The notes: a model not told the origin generated them from the sequence alone. DNA of 64,000 bases from Mucilaginibacter agri (GCF_009928685.1 NZ_WWEO01000039.1:124001-188000); one strand, 5' to 3'; numbered from the stretch's first letter, positions 23,667 to 31,670 are shown. Program-made: numbers and translations.

Positions 23667-23749
23667 AAAATACTTTGCCGCGGTTTGGCGATTAGGGCAT
23701 CCCGATTTTACATCGGGAGAGGTCACTGGTTCGAGCCCAGTAGTTCCCA
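23667..23749 (+). pseudogene. tRNA-Val-like relic B with remodelled anticodon arm
   Basis: It is organised like relic A; the T loop reads TTCGAGC and the 5' half has further changes. No terminator hairpin follows (ACTGGAAGATTAGG instead). From here to 24002 I see no gene or repeat. Confidence 0.78.
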
Positions 23750-24002
23750 CTGGAAGATTAGGAGTGTAATTACTTCAGCCACTTGATATTGATTTTTATT
23801 TTTAATTGTTATCTACTATCTTTATAAATATCATCAAGACTACTCCGCAGTTTTAGAGCCTACTTTTTAATTTAAACAGTTGGCGTCTCCGCGATCTTCT
23901 TTGCAACTAACCACAATTTAAGAATCAGTAAATCCATAACCGGCAAGAAAATACCTTCTTAGCAGTTCCTCCATCACTCGCTTAACCTCAACTTTAGTTA
24001 CT

Positions 24003-25379
24003 GTGATCGAAAACTTCCATATCTTTCATCAAAGGAGATTTGTTTCTCTATCAGATACAAGAAATGATCAATCGATTTTTTTGGAAAATTACTGTGAATC
24101 AAAAAAAAACTTTCCATTTTTTCCTTTTGTAATTTTCTGCGATCATACCCCTGAAAGGCAGGAACTGGAAAGCTTGTTAAGCAACTGCGATACTTATCCA
24201 ACGAATTTAAAATCTATTATCCTTATCCTAAATAAGCGACTTACCAGTGATCTTGCTAATCATCTTCAACTGTTATCAACAGGTATTGATGACATTATTG
24301 AGTGGACAAATGAAAAAGAAATTGTCTGTTATCTTGAATCAAAGTTTAAACGAATTAAACTTATAGACGAAGCACTGAAATCACCGGAAGTAAAAAATTG
24401 TCTTATTGGCGACAGTATGATATGGAAAAACTTCCTTCACGAAATAGCAGAAACTACGATATTTTCCAATGCTTCTGTTTTATTGATCGGCGAATCCGGA
24501 ACGGGTAAAGAATTAATTTCAAAGATGATTCATGCACTGGACAATCGCCCGGATAAGAAAAAATTGATTATTGTGGACTGCACCACCATTGTTCCGGAGT
24601 TATCGGGCAGCGAGCTATTCGGGCATGAACGCGGTTCTTATACAAACGCTATACAATCAAGAGAAGGCGCATTTGCGCTGGCAAACGGAGGCTCACTTTT
24701 CTTAGATGAAATTGGAGAACTACCTATAATGCTGCAGGCGGAATTATTACGTGTATTACAAGAAGGCACCTATAAAAGAGTTGGCAGCAACAACTGGCAA
24801 AAAACCAGCTTCCGGCTGATATGTGCTACCAACAGAGATTTAAAAGTATTGGTTGAGGAAGGAAAATTTCGAAAAGACCTATTTTTCAGAATCTCTGATT
24901 GCCAATTCCATGTTCCCTCGCTGGAAGAAAGGCGGGATGACATACCGGTATTGGTAAATCATTTTTTATCTCAATTTTTCGATAAAGAAAAATGCCCCGA
25001 TGCAGATAAGCCAGTGATGGAATATCTTTTAAAAAGAAAATATCCAGGCAATGTGCGCGAACTTAAACAACTGGTACAACGCCTATCTTTAAAACACATC
25101 GAGCATAAAAAGATAACCATAGGCGAAGTCCCTCCCGAAGATAGGGGCGCGTTATGCATAGATACTAACCAAGTCGAAAAAAACAGCATAAATGTGTTTA
25201 TCCGTAAAGCGTTGTTAAGTGGCGAAAACTGGTGGAACCTCAAAAATAAGATATCAGAAACTGCCATACAGGTGGCACTGGAGTTGGAAATTAACAACAA
25301 GCAAAAAGCCGCAGAGCGGCTTGGTGTAGATGTAAGAACGGTACAACAATATGTTAAGAAGAAGGGCATTTCGACTTAA
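24003..25379 (+). CDS. Sigma-54-type AAA+ transcriptional activator with altered GAFTGA loop
   Basis: A 458-residue protein that starts with GTG at 24003. Residues ~40-120 resemble a degenerate receiver (its last part, STGIDDIIEWTNEKE, is receiver-like) without a clear phospho-Asp. The AAA+ domain has Walker A GESGTGKE (163-170), Walker B LFLDEIG (232-238) and the FRKDLFFRI arginine-finger region (289-297). The sigma-54 contact loop, normally GAFTGA, reads GSYTNA (211-216). A Fis-like HTH closes the protein (KAAERLGVDVRTVQQYVKKKG). It is convergent with the five-gene operon 25415-31183 and may control it. A/T-rich codons suggest transfer. Confidence 0.9.
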   Translation: MIENFHIFHQRRFVSLSDTRNDQSIFLENYCESKKNFPFFPFVIFCDHTPERQELESLLSNCDTYPTNLKSIILILNKRLTSDLANHLQLLSTGIDDIIEWTNEKEIVCYLESKFKRIKLIDEALKSPEVKNCLIGDSMIWKNFLHEIAETTIFSNASVLLIGESGTGKELISKMIHALDNRPDKKKLIIVDCTTIVPELSGSELFGHERGSYTNAIQSREGAFALANGGSLFLDEIGELPIMLQAELLRVLQEGTYKRVGSNNWQKTSFRLICATNRDLKVLVEEGKFRKDLFFRISDCQFHVPSLEERRDDIPVLVNHFLSQFFDKEKCPDADKPVMEYLLKRKYPGNVRELKQLVQRLSLKHIEHKKITIGEVPPEDRGALCIDTNQVEKNSINVFIRKALLSGENWWNLKNKISETAIQVALELEINNKQKAAERLGVDVRTVQQYVKKKGIST

Positions 25380-25414
25380 AGCAGTTTGTTACCCCGATAA
25401 CTAGCTAACTTTTA

Positions 25415-26149
25415 TTATTGAGTCCACTTTCCGGATTGATCAAATTGTCCGTTTCCGTAAAGTTTTAATTCAAGTATATAAATATCATCGTTAAAGATAG
25501 GCTTGCTAAAACGGTAAACAAAGGTTACAGAAACGGCGGCAATTGGTTGTACTCCATTAATTATATAACTGGCTGCGTCTGGCATTATTTCCCCCGTAAC
25601 ACTCAGCCCCCAGCCTAAGGCATCATTGGTGTTTGTGTTTACCATAGAAATACTACCGATGGAATAGCCATTGGTCCAGTATCGCACTTCAAACCGGGCT
25701 GAAATTTTTTCCATACCAAAAACATTCAGCCTGCTTTGTTTAACAGCTATAGTACGTTGCACCCATTGCCCGGCATTTTGATAACGCGCCTGATCAAATG
25801 GCGATTTTATACCATCGAGTTTTTGTAAGTTCCAGCTGATATCTCCCTGGTTGCTAAAAATATCTTTGAGTATCGTATATCCAAGAGAAGCGGCCGCAAT
25901 TGCCGGGCCCACAACGGGTATGGGAGGCGCAACCTCGCCCTGAAGGCCCCTTGGCGCCTGGATCCGAATGGCACCAATCCGGATTTTTTTGTGAACGGGG
26001 CCCCGTATAATCCGATTGTTTGAAGAGGAACTTCCTCTTTGTGGGGGATAACCCGATTGATTTGGCATCTCAAATTCGGGAGACAATTCGTATCCTAACT
26101 CCTGGTTATAATTTTCATACTCAGGGTTAAACTCATATTGTTGTTGCAT
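25415..26149 (-). CDS. Unknown protein with Tyr/Glu/Asn/Phe-rich leader (operon gene 5)
   Basis: A 244-residue protein that I do not recognise. Residues 1-30 are low-complexity and acidic-aromatic (MQQQYEFNPEYENYNQELG then YELSPEFEMPN), much like the 425-residue protein that heads the operon. Residues 35-60 are polar/basic, 70-95 contain a hydrophobic Gly/Ala/Pro stretch (VAPPIPVVGPAIAAASLGYTIL), and 105-244 look beta-rich with many Val, Tyr and Phe. There is no signal peptide. It overlaps the upstream amidohydrolase gene by 17 bp and is the last gene of the operon. Confidence 0.8.
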   Translation of the reverse strand: MQQQYEFNPEYENYNQELGYELSPEFEMPNQSGYPPQRGSSSSNNRIIRGPVHKKIRIGAIRIQAPRGLQGEVAPPIPVVGPAIAAASLGYTILKDIFSNQGDISWNLQKLDGIKSPFDQARYQNAGQWVQRTIAVKQSRLNVFGMEKISARFEVRYWTNGYSIGSISMVNTNTNDALGWGLSVTGEIMPDAASYIINGVQPIAAVSVTFVYRFSKPIFNDDIYILELKLYGNGQFDQSGKWTQ

Positions 26150-26909
26150 GGTTATGGTTTTTAGTGTAAAGTGATCTGTTTACGTTCGATTTAATTAACC
26201 TTAAAAAATTCCTTCCTAATATCATATCTTCCGCTTCGCCTGATAAATGAAGTGCATAGATCTTGGTAAGTTCTACACCCGGGTGAATCCAGGGGCCATC
26301 ACTGCCAAACAAAATCTTTTCCGGCCCAGCTCGTTGCAAAGCTTCCTGCAGTACATCAAACCTCCTCACGGCAGAAGTATCCGTGTAAATATTTTTATAC
26401 CTTTCTAAAATACTGATAAAGCCAACCTGTGCCTTCCAGTCGTCGGCAAAACTGCTTAAGTGCGGGATTATAAAGTTTACTTCCGGATATTCGTTCGCAA
26501 TTAGTTCGACCGGACCTAATTCGCCCATGGGGTCGTATAAAACCGGTATCTTAAACTTCTTAGCTGCTTCGCATATCTCCCGGGAAATCCTTGCATCATA
26601 ACGGTGCACCTTCAGCCCGCAGAAATTGTAATTTAAGACTGCAGTTTTTACCATTTCGTAAACCTTGCCAGCATCCCTAACTGCGTGAATAAAAGCAAAA
26701 CCGTAAAAGCGGTCGGGACTTTGATTAACTATTTGTGAGACCCCATAATTCGCTCGGGAATAATTGGAATGGAACGCAGCGAAAAGATTGGTTTTAGTGA
26801 TACCATATTCGTCGGCCCACATTAAATAATCTTTTAATGATGCACTGGTATCCCATGGTCCAGTTAGCCCATCTCCTTTTCCCGCGTGGCAATGACAGTC
26901 AATAATCAT
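26133..26909 (-). CDS. Amidohydrolase-2-type metal-dependent hydrolase (operon gene 4)
   Basis: A 258-residue TIM-barrel hydrolase. H6 and H8 in IIDCHCHAG form the first metal motif; GLKVHRYD (about 134), IIPHLSSFADD (about 166) and LFGSDGPW (about 219) match the remaining barrel strands of the amidohydrolase-2 (PF04909) group, with the late Asp. Members are decarboxylases or C-C/C-N hydrolases. The substrate is unknown. It is followed by the overlapping 244-residue gene and preceded, after 31 bp, by the 559-residue unknown. An enzyme among otherwise structural-looking proteins is the oddity of this operon. Confidence 0.85.
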   Translation of the reverse strand: MIIDCHCHAGKGDGLTGPWDTSASLKDYLMWADEYGITKTNLFAAFHSNYSRANYGVSQIVNQSPDRFYGFAFIHAVRDAGKVYEMVKTAVLNYNFCGLKVHRYDARISREICEAAKKFKIPVLYDPMGELGPVELIANEYPEVNFIIPHLSSFADDWKAQVGFISILERYKNIYTDTSAVRRFDVLQEALQRAGPEKILFGSDGPWIHPGVELTKIYALHLSGEAEDMILGRNFLRLIKSNVNRSLYTKNHNHATTI

Positions 26910-26940
26910 GGCGTTTCCAAAAACTGTTAACGAAAAATGA

Positions 26941-28620
26941 TTAATACTTTCTCAAAAATTGCCTTTGCTTAATATGCTTCTGGTGTATCAGCATGCCGGG
27001 CAAAAGATATTTGTCTGCCGGGTTGATGTTTATATTCGGAGCAGCCAGATCAATGCCCGTTACGGTATAATAACTGTGAATATATCGCTGAATAGCATCC
27101 CTGAAAGCATCAGCCCAATTAGTGGCATGGTCTCTACGGCTCTTGTTTGTCCAGTCGCCCAGGCGTATACCTAGAGTGATCTTTTCTCCGTAAACGGCCA
27201 GGTCTCTGTAAAAACTTATGCTGGTATTATCCCAGCCCTGCAGGCTTTTCATGCTATCTACCCTATCCATCCACGGTTCTTCATACGGCACCATGATCCT
27301 GCCGCCTAAAAATTCCCTCACTTCTGGCCTGGCAAGTATCCACTGTTCCATTAACGCCTCTACCCTGGCAACGGTTGGCAAGTCGCCATACTGATTATGG
27401 GCACCTTCGGCCAGCACGCGGTGTGTATCTCTCAGCGCGTTTAATAATTTAAAGCCGTCGGGCCTTATAGTTGTGTTATCCGATTGTACAAAATATTCTG
27501 TGGCTTCAAATAATAGTTGGTTAAACGACAGCAAAAAATTAGATCTCCTGTCGGCGGGGTTAAAGCCGGGTTTCATATTGCTCAGCACGCACAAGTCATA
27601 CTCACTGGCATATTCATAATTTCGGCGGGTAGATGTTAAACGATGCTGTGCATCCTGAATGAAGCCCCATAAAATATTATTAAGCGGGCGCAAAGGATCT
27701 AAAGCGAAGTTGAGCAGAGGGTCTTTGAAACCATTTTTTATATTTTGAAACCTTCTTGCTATGGCAGCCATCGATTGATTAACCTTCCCCTCTTCGTACC
27801 AGTAATTCCAAATCAATTCGATAAGCGTTGCGTCAGCATCGGCCTGTAAAAAACCTGTTTCCTGCGCGCGCGGATCGGTTACAAAATATTCTTTGAGCTT
27901 TGATTTTATCAGATCATAGTAGGGTATAATTTTATCCCTGCCAAGGTAATCGCCGATATCATATTTTTCATAGTCGCTATCGTGCAAATGGTTTTTTATT
28001 TTATAAACCCTTTCAACGTATCGCTCGGTAGCAAATTTCAGCAAACTATAGGCTTCCGTCCGGTTAAATGGCAATCGCCTGGAGTCTACTCTTCTTTCCG
28101 GCGCTGGATATTCATGTACAGTTCCTTTCGATAGGTCGGCGCTAAGAATATCATCAATAAAATTGCGGTAATGATTGAAATCAAACTTGTAATTATTGAT
28201 CAAATCCCAAAAAGCCTGGTCTTTCGTAGGTCCCCCGGTCGACGGAGTTAATCTAATTTCCAGAGGCCCTTTAAAATCAATCGACTTCACATTGACATCC
28301 ACATCGTTTTCGATGATGTTGGATACAACATTTGAATTTTCTCCGTCGGGCGACTGCACATTCAGCGTTATTTCTTCCGGAACAGTTTTACCTATGGTGA
28401 TGTAATTACCCTTTTCATTGATGGTCTGAGTAATTCCTTTATATTCCACCCCGATCATATCGTCAGACCACACTTCCGTATCAACACTAAAGTTTCTCTC
28501 TAGCGTAAACTTCTTATAAAATTTGTACGCGCCGTCTTTATTTCTTCTCGCGACAGAAATTTCAAAATCTGAAGGATCATAAATCCGTTCTGATTGCGGT
28601 ATTATAATAATTCTTGTCAT
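26941..28620 (-). CDS. Unknown 559-residue protein (operon gene 3)
   Basis: Not recognised. The N-terminal ~125 residues look beta-rich (MTRIIIIPQSERIYDPSDFE onward), including an IGKTVPEEITLNVQSPDGE segment. Residues ~135-559 are mostly alpha-helical with many Trp, Tyr, Asp and Arg. There is no signal peptide, membrane segment or known catalytic motif. The size and split architecture suggest a structural or scaffolding role, but that is speculation. It lies 21 bp after the gluzincin-like gene and 31 bp before the amidohydrolase gene, so it is clearly co-transcribed. Confidence 0.82.
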   Translation of the reverse strand: MTRIIIIPQSERIYDPSDFEISVARRNKDGAYKFYKKFTLERNFSVDTEVWSDDMIGVEYKGITQTINEKGNYITIGKTVPEEITLNVQSPDGENSNVVSNIIENDVDVNVKSIDFKGPLEIRLTPSTGGPTKDQAFWDLINNYKFDFNHYRNFIDDILSADLSKGTVHEYPAPERRVDSRRLPFNRTEAYSLLKFATERYVERVYKIKNHLHDSDYEKYDIGDYLGRDKIIPYYDLIKSKLKEYFVTDPRAQETGFLQADADATLIELIWNYWYEEGKVNQSMAAIARRFQNIKNGFKDPLLNFALDPLRPLNNILWGFIQDAQHRLTSTRRNYEYASEYDLCVLSNMKPGFNPADRRSNFLLSFNQLLFEATEYFVQSDNTTIRPDGFKLLNALRDTHRVLAEGAHNQYGDLPTVARVEALMEQWILARPEVREFLGGRIMVPYEEPWMDRVDSMKSLQGWDNTSISFYRDLAVYGEKITLGIRLGDWTNKSRRDHATNWADAFRDAIQRYIHSYYTVTGIDLAAPNININPADKYLLPGMLIHQKHIKQRQFLRKY

Positions 28621-28641
28621 GTGTTTATTTTTTAGTGGTTG

Positions 28642-29883
28642 TTAATTTCTCGCAAAAGCCCAATGTCGCAACTGGCGTGTGAGCACGGAGCTTTCGGCAC
28701 TGGCGTCTATCTCCAGCTCTGCCTTAGCCTGGCCCATCACGGCAAATACAAGTGTTGGGGGCATAGCGCTCAAGCTTATTTTTTTTTTGTTCCATAATTG
28801 ATAGAGTTGTTTTAATTTATCCGGTTGCCTTTCTGCAATTGGAAAAAGTTCCATGAGCTTCTTTCCTCTCATTTCCTTTGTTGAGTGATGTATTAAAATT
28901 TCAATAAAAGCATCCAGTTCCAACTCAATAGCATTCATGATCCGCAAAGATTCTTTATCTAATCCTTCTCTTGGATAAAATGAATTCCACATCAGCCAAA
29001 GTTTATCCCATTGAGGATGAGGGTAAAATCTCTTTCCAAACCAGCAGCTGATTTGAACTCTGAGGTAAGGTGCAGGGTGAGGATCATTCATATCCAACCT
29101 GAATTGGAAATATCTCGGAAGTGTAACTACCCCCATTAATCCCATAGTAGCAGATACCCCCAAATGCCCTAAGGCCCATACATCGCTTATAATTTCTGAT
29201 ATACACCTGTTGAAATATTGCCATGCACCAGCATTGCGGCCCTCATCTACTTTTCTGGCCAGCACTGCCGATAGCGATGGTACCAAATTAAGCAGGGAGG
29301 CAACCTGATGGCCCACTTCATGAATTAATGAGGAAGCAATACCACTGCCAACCAATCTTTCACGAGGCACCTGAATTATTGCAACCGGGTTTTCATCTCC
29401 GCCTGGCAACCGGGTTCGGGCCCTTCTTATAGCGGCACCATGCCCGCGATCAAGATATACCATCAAGGCTGGTATATCTGCGAGAAGTTTTATTGCTTCC
29501 ATGCCGTCTTCGGCTAAAACGTCAAGGCCGGCAAGCCACACACCTGTATCGTTTTCCCCCCGTTGAGATAAGACATCTGCAAAAATGTCCAGTTGATCCA
29601 ATATATCATTAAAGCGAAGTTTTAATACCGCAAAGGCTGCCTGTAATTGCTTTTCATCAGCTTTTGCCTTTTGCTGCCTTTTTACCTGCTTAATAAACCT
29701 GTAAATATTTTTCCTAAGTGCTGCCTTTTCATTTTCCAATAACTCAATAATTTCCTTAAAGGCTTTGGCTGATACTGAAGCGCCCTTCACCATAGGCATT
29801 GTCATCGAAAAGGGCTGTACCTGATTTAGCCTTGTAAGTAATGAGCAGGCTTCATTATTAAGATATTCGAATGAATATTGCAT
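28642..29883 (-). CDS. Gluzincin-like putative metallopeptidase (operon gene 2)
   Basis: A 413-residue protein starting at ATG 29883 (MQYSFEYLNNE). The zinc site HEVGH is at 188-192 in ASSLIHEVGHQVASLL, and SEIISDVWALGHLG about 38 residues later supplies E230 with a Glu-x3-Asp pattern as in gluzincins. A helical N-terminal region (about 40-110, many Lys/Gln/Glu) precedes it and a helical C-terminal half follows. There is no signal peptide, so it is cytosolic or exported by another route. The short N-terminal SFEYLNNE faintly resembles the leaders of the other operon proteins. The family is not named; a peptidase role is inferred from the motif only. Confidence 0.8.
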   Translation of the reverse strand: MQYSFEYLNNEACSLLTRLNQVQPFSMTMPMVKGASVSAKAFKEIIELLENEKAALRKNIYRFIKQVKRQQKAKADEKQLQAAFAVLKLRFNDILDQLDIFADVLSQRGENDTGVWLAGLDVLAEDGMEAIKLLADIPALMVYLDRGHGAAIRRARTRLPGGDENPVAIIQVPRERLVGSGIASSLIHEVGHQVASLLNLVPSLSAVLARKVDEGRNAGAWQYFNRCISEIISDVWALGHLGVSATMGLMGVVTLPRYFQFRLDMNDPHPAPYLRVQISCWFGKRFYPHPQWDKLWLMWNSFYPREGLDKESLRIMNAIELELDAFIEILIHHSTKEMRGKKLMELFPIAERQPDKLKQLYQLWNKKKISLSAMPPTLVFAVMGQAKAELEIDASAESSVLTRQLRHWAFARN

Positions 29884-29905
29884 GATCAAATTTCTCTTAC
29901 ATCAG

Positions 29906-31183
29906 TTAAAATGCGTTTTCGATAATGATCTTGTTCCCTCTGCGGTGCCAATGGCCATGCGGGCCATTACTACCCTGATAATGCTTCTTTACCAAAAGGC
30001 CGGGCGCGTTACGTATTGCCGATCGTATTAAGGCGTTTTTTGCGTCTTCATCGGGATTACCTGTATTGTTTCCTTCTGCGAGTTCCCTGGCTGCATCCAT
30101 TGCGAGCCGAACAACCGATCTGGCAATTTCAAACTCCTGATCTTCGTTGCTTAACCCTTCTAATTCGAGTTCAAACATCCCAGAGGCGGCGCTTCCTATT
30201 TTCTGACCAACCATTCCTCCCAATGGGCCACCAAAAAATGAGCCCGCAGCCGCGCCCGCAATCGGCAGGGCCTTTTTTACAATTCCTTTCAAAAGGCTGC
30301 CCAGTCCGCTGCCCGCTCCTCCTAAAAGGCCTCCCAGAAAATGATCTAATTCCATTTCATTATTAGTTTCTAACAATTCTGCGGCGAGTTCCATCTCGTT
30401 TATTTCATTGCCTCCACTATAATTCATCATTTCATCTTCCATTTCGTATTCATAGTTTTCCATTTCGTGATCGGCAGGTGGCTGCTGATTAATCGGGCCT
30501 ACATTTGCACCAGGCGCGCCGGCTTGTGGGCTGCCCCCTTGGGGTTGAGGGTTATTACCCTGGTTGGGGCCATTAGACAGGGACTGCTGCAGGGCTTCTA
30601 CGTTTGCGTTGGTAGAAGCAACCTGTTGCGAAAGATTTTTAATGGTGTCGAAAATATAACCAGGGATATTACTGCCTGAGCTTACCGAAGTTGAAGCTCC
30701 CGGATCAGCAGGGATGTCTTGTTGACTGGTGCCGTACATGTCCGGATATTGATTGTATCTCATGCCGTAATAATTGTTCCATCCCTGGCGATATCGATTA
30801 TACCATGGATAATTACCACGCCTGTAATAATTGTTACCTCTATAATTGTAATATGGATACCGTTGAGATCTGGCAGAAAAATTCGGATGCGACGAGCCCC
30901 TATATGTTGGGACATTAACTGTGCGGGCAGACCTTGATAGATTATACCCGCGCCCCGAACCTGGGTTATAACCGCTTCTGTGATCGCGAACTACATATCT
31001 GTTCTGCCTTGCAAATTCATCTTCGAATTCATTTGCATCTTCGTAATTCTGCTCCAGTTCCGGGTTAAACTCATATTCATTATTAAACTCATAATTTTCC
31101 ATCTCAAAGCCCGCTTCTTGTTGAGGATTGAATTCATAATTTGATTCGTAACCGGGCTGAGAATACTCGTTATCGTTGTACAT
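29906..31183 (-). CDS. Unknown protein with repeated Y/E/F/N leader, Arg/Tyr-rich middle and Gly-zipper C-terminus (operon gene 1)
   Basis: A 425-residue protein. Residues 1-60 repeat acidic-aromatic motifs (YEFNPQQE, YEFNNEYEFNPELE). Residues 60-145 are rich in Tyr, Arg, Asn and Gly (NYRGNNYYRRGNYPWYNRY). A Pro/Gln/Gly linker follows, then another acidic patch (EMENYEYEMEDEMM). Residues ~280-345 are a glycine-zipper stretch (FLGGLLGGAGSGLGSLL ... SFFGGPLGGMVG), and the helical end finishes with HWHRRGNKIIIENAF. I recall unnamed soil-bacterial proteins with such acidic-aromatic leaders and Gly-rich tails of this form. It heads the operon behind a possible -24/-12 promoter. Confidence 0.82.
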   Translation of the reverse strand: MYNDNEYSQPGYESNYEFNPQQEAGFEMENYEFNNEYEFNPELEQNYEDANEFEDEFARQNRYVVRDHRSGYNPGSGRGYNLSRSARTVNVPTYRGSSHPNFSARSQRYPYYNYRGNNYYRRGNYPWYNRYRQGWNNYYGMRYNQYPDMYGTSQQDIPADPGASTSVSSGSNIPGYIFDTIKNLSQQVASTNANVEALQQSLSNGPNQGNNPQPQGGSPQAGAPGANVGPINQQPPADHEMENYEYEMEDEMMNYSGGNEINEMELAAELLETNNEMELDHFLGGLLGGAGSGLGSLLKGIVKKALPIAGAAAGSFFGGPLGGMVGQKIGSAASGMFELELEGLSNEDQEFEIARSVVRLAMDAARELAEGNNTGNPDEDAKNALIRSAIRNAPGLLVKKHYQGSNGPHGHWHRRGNKIIIENAF

Positions 31184-31228
31184 AAGCTTTCATTTTTAAT
31201 TTAAGGGACTTAATCACATACCAAGGCA

Positions 31229-31244
31229 TTCCAAAGCCGTGCCA
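31229..31244 (-). promoter_or_regulatory. Possible sigma-54-type (-24/-12) promoter of the five-gene operon
   Basis: The minus strand reads TGGCACGGCTTTGGAA. TGGCACG is a perfect -24 element; the -12 part (TTGGA) departs from TTGCA/T and its spacing is off by one. It lies about 46 bp upstream of the ATG at 31183, and a sigma-54-type activator is encoded at the other end of the region. Confidence 0.4.
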
Positions 31245-31606
31245 TGTATTAAATACTTGATCTGCAATTAATTATGAAAACTAGCAGTGAAAAATAATTC
31301 GTAATAAGGTAGGCTAAATTGTGATGGCGAAAAAAAAATCGCCTGAAAATTGCGAATGATAAGGGAAAAGGTTCATGCAAATGTGGTCTGCAATAAATAA
31401 AAAAAACTGAGTAATCTATTTGAATCTGATTTGTCATCAGTTAACTATTTCCACCCATTCTGTCTCAGCAGTAAGTGCAGCTAATTTCTAATGCTTAAAT
31501 AGCGCCAGGTGATCCCGATTGATCTTGTCCCTGCTCAAAACTGAATAATTCGATGGTGAGGTCCTGCCTGTCGTAAATTGAGATAAACTATCAGTACCAG
31601 GCATTG
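31245..31606. other. AT-rich intergenic stretch, no gene seen
   Basis: This spacer contains short reading frames on both strands that have no protein-like composition. No promoter box of the TAnnTTTG type stands out. It separates the operon start from the decayed tRNA relic. Confidence 0.5.
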
Positions 31607-31670
31607 GCGTTAGACAGGGGGGCGAACCCGGTAGTTCTTAATAGAAGCGAAATGTGGGGCGTTTTGTTGA
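31607..31670 (+). pseudogene. Decayed tRNA-Val 3' end plus terminator (relic C)
   Basis: The segment reading CGAACCCGGTAGTTCTTA, then ATAGAAG, GAAATGT, GGGGC and GTTTTGTTGA aligns in order with the T loop, acceptor, trailer and terminator of tRNA-Val copy 2. About 20 of 27 bases match over the T-arm/acceptor/ATAGAAG part, and most of the terminator follows with a short deletion. Stems no longer pair. It is the same orientation as the copies at 23.4-23.7 kb. Confidence 0.6.

Larger units (their letters stand above)
23483..23749 (+). repeat. Tandem repeat of period 119 bp (tRNA 3' half, terminator, relic)
   Basis: GGTCACTGG begins at 23483, 23602 and 23721, exactly 119 bp apart. Each unit holds T arm, acceptor, terminator hairpin, a short ACTTTGC(T/C)GCGGTT(C/T)GGCG segment and the altered anticodon arm. 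The third unit stops after its acceptor sequence. Confidence 0.9.

Noticed and set aside
23483-23749. CRISPR-like array
   Set aside because: The 119-bp period consists of tRNA 3' halves and terminators, with no short repeats and unique spacers.
31249-31437. 62-codon minus-strand frame in the spacer before the operon
   Set aside because: Phe/His/Tyr-rich random-looking translation of AT-rich DNA overlapping nothing conserved.
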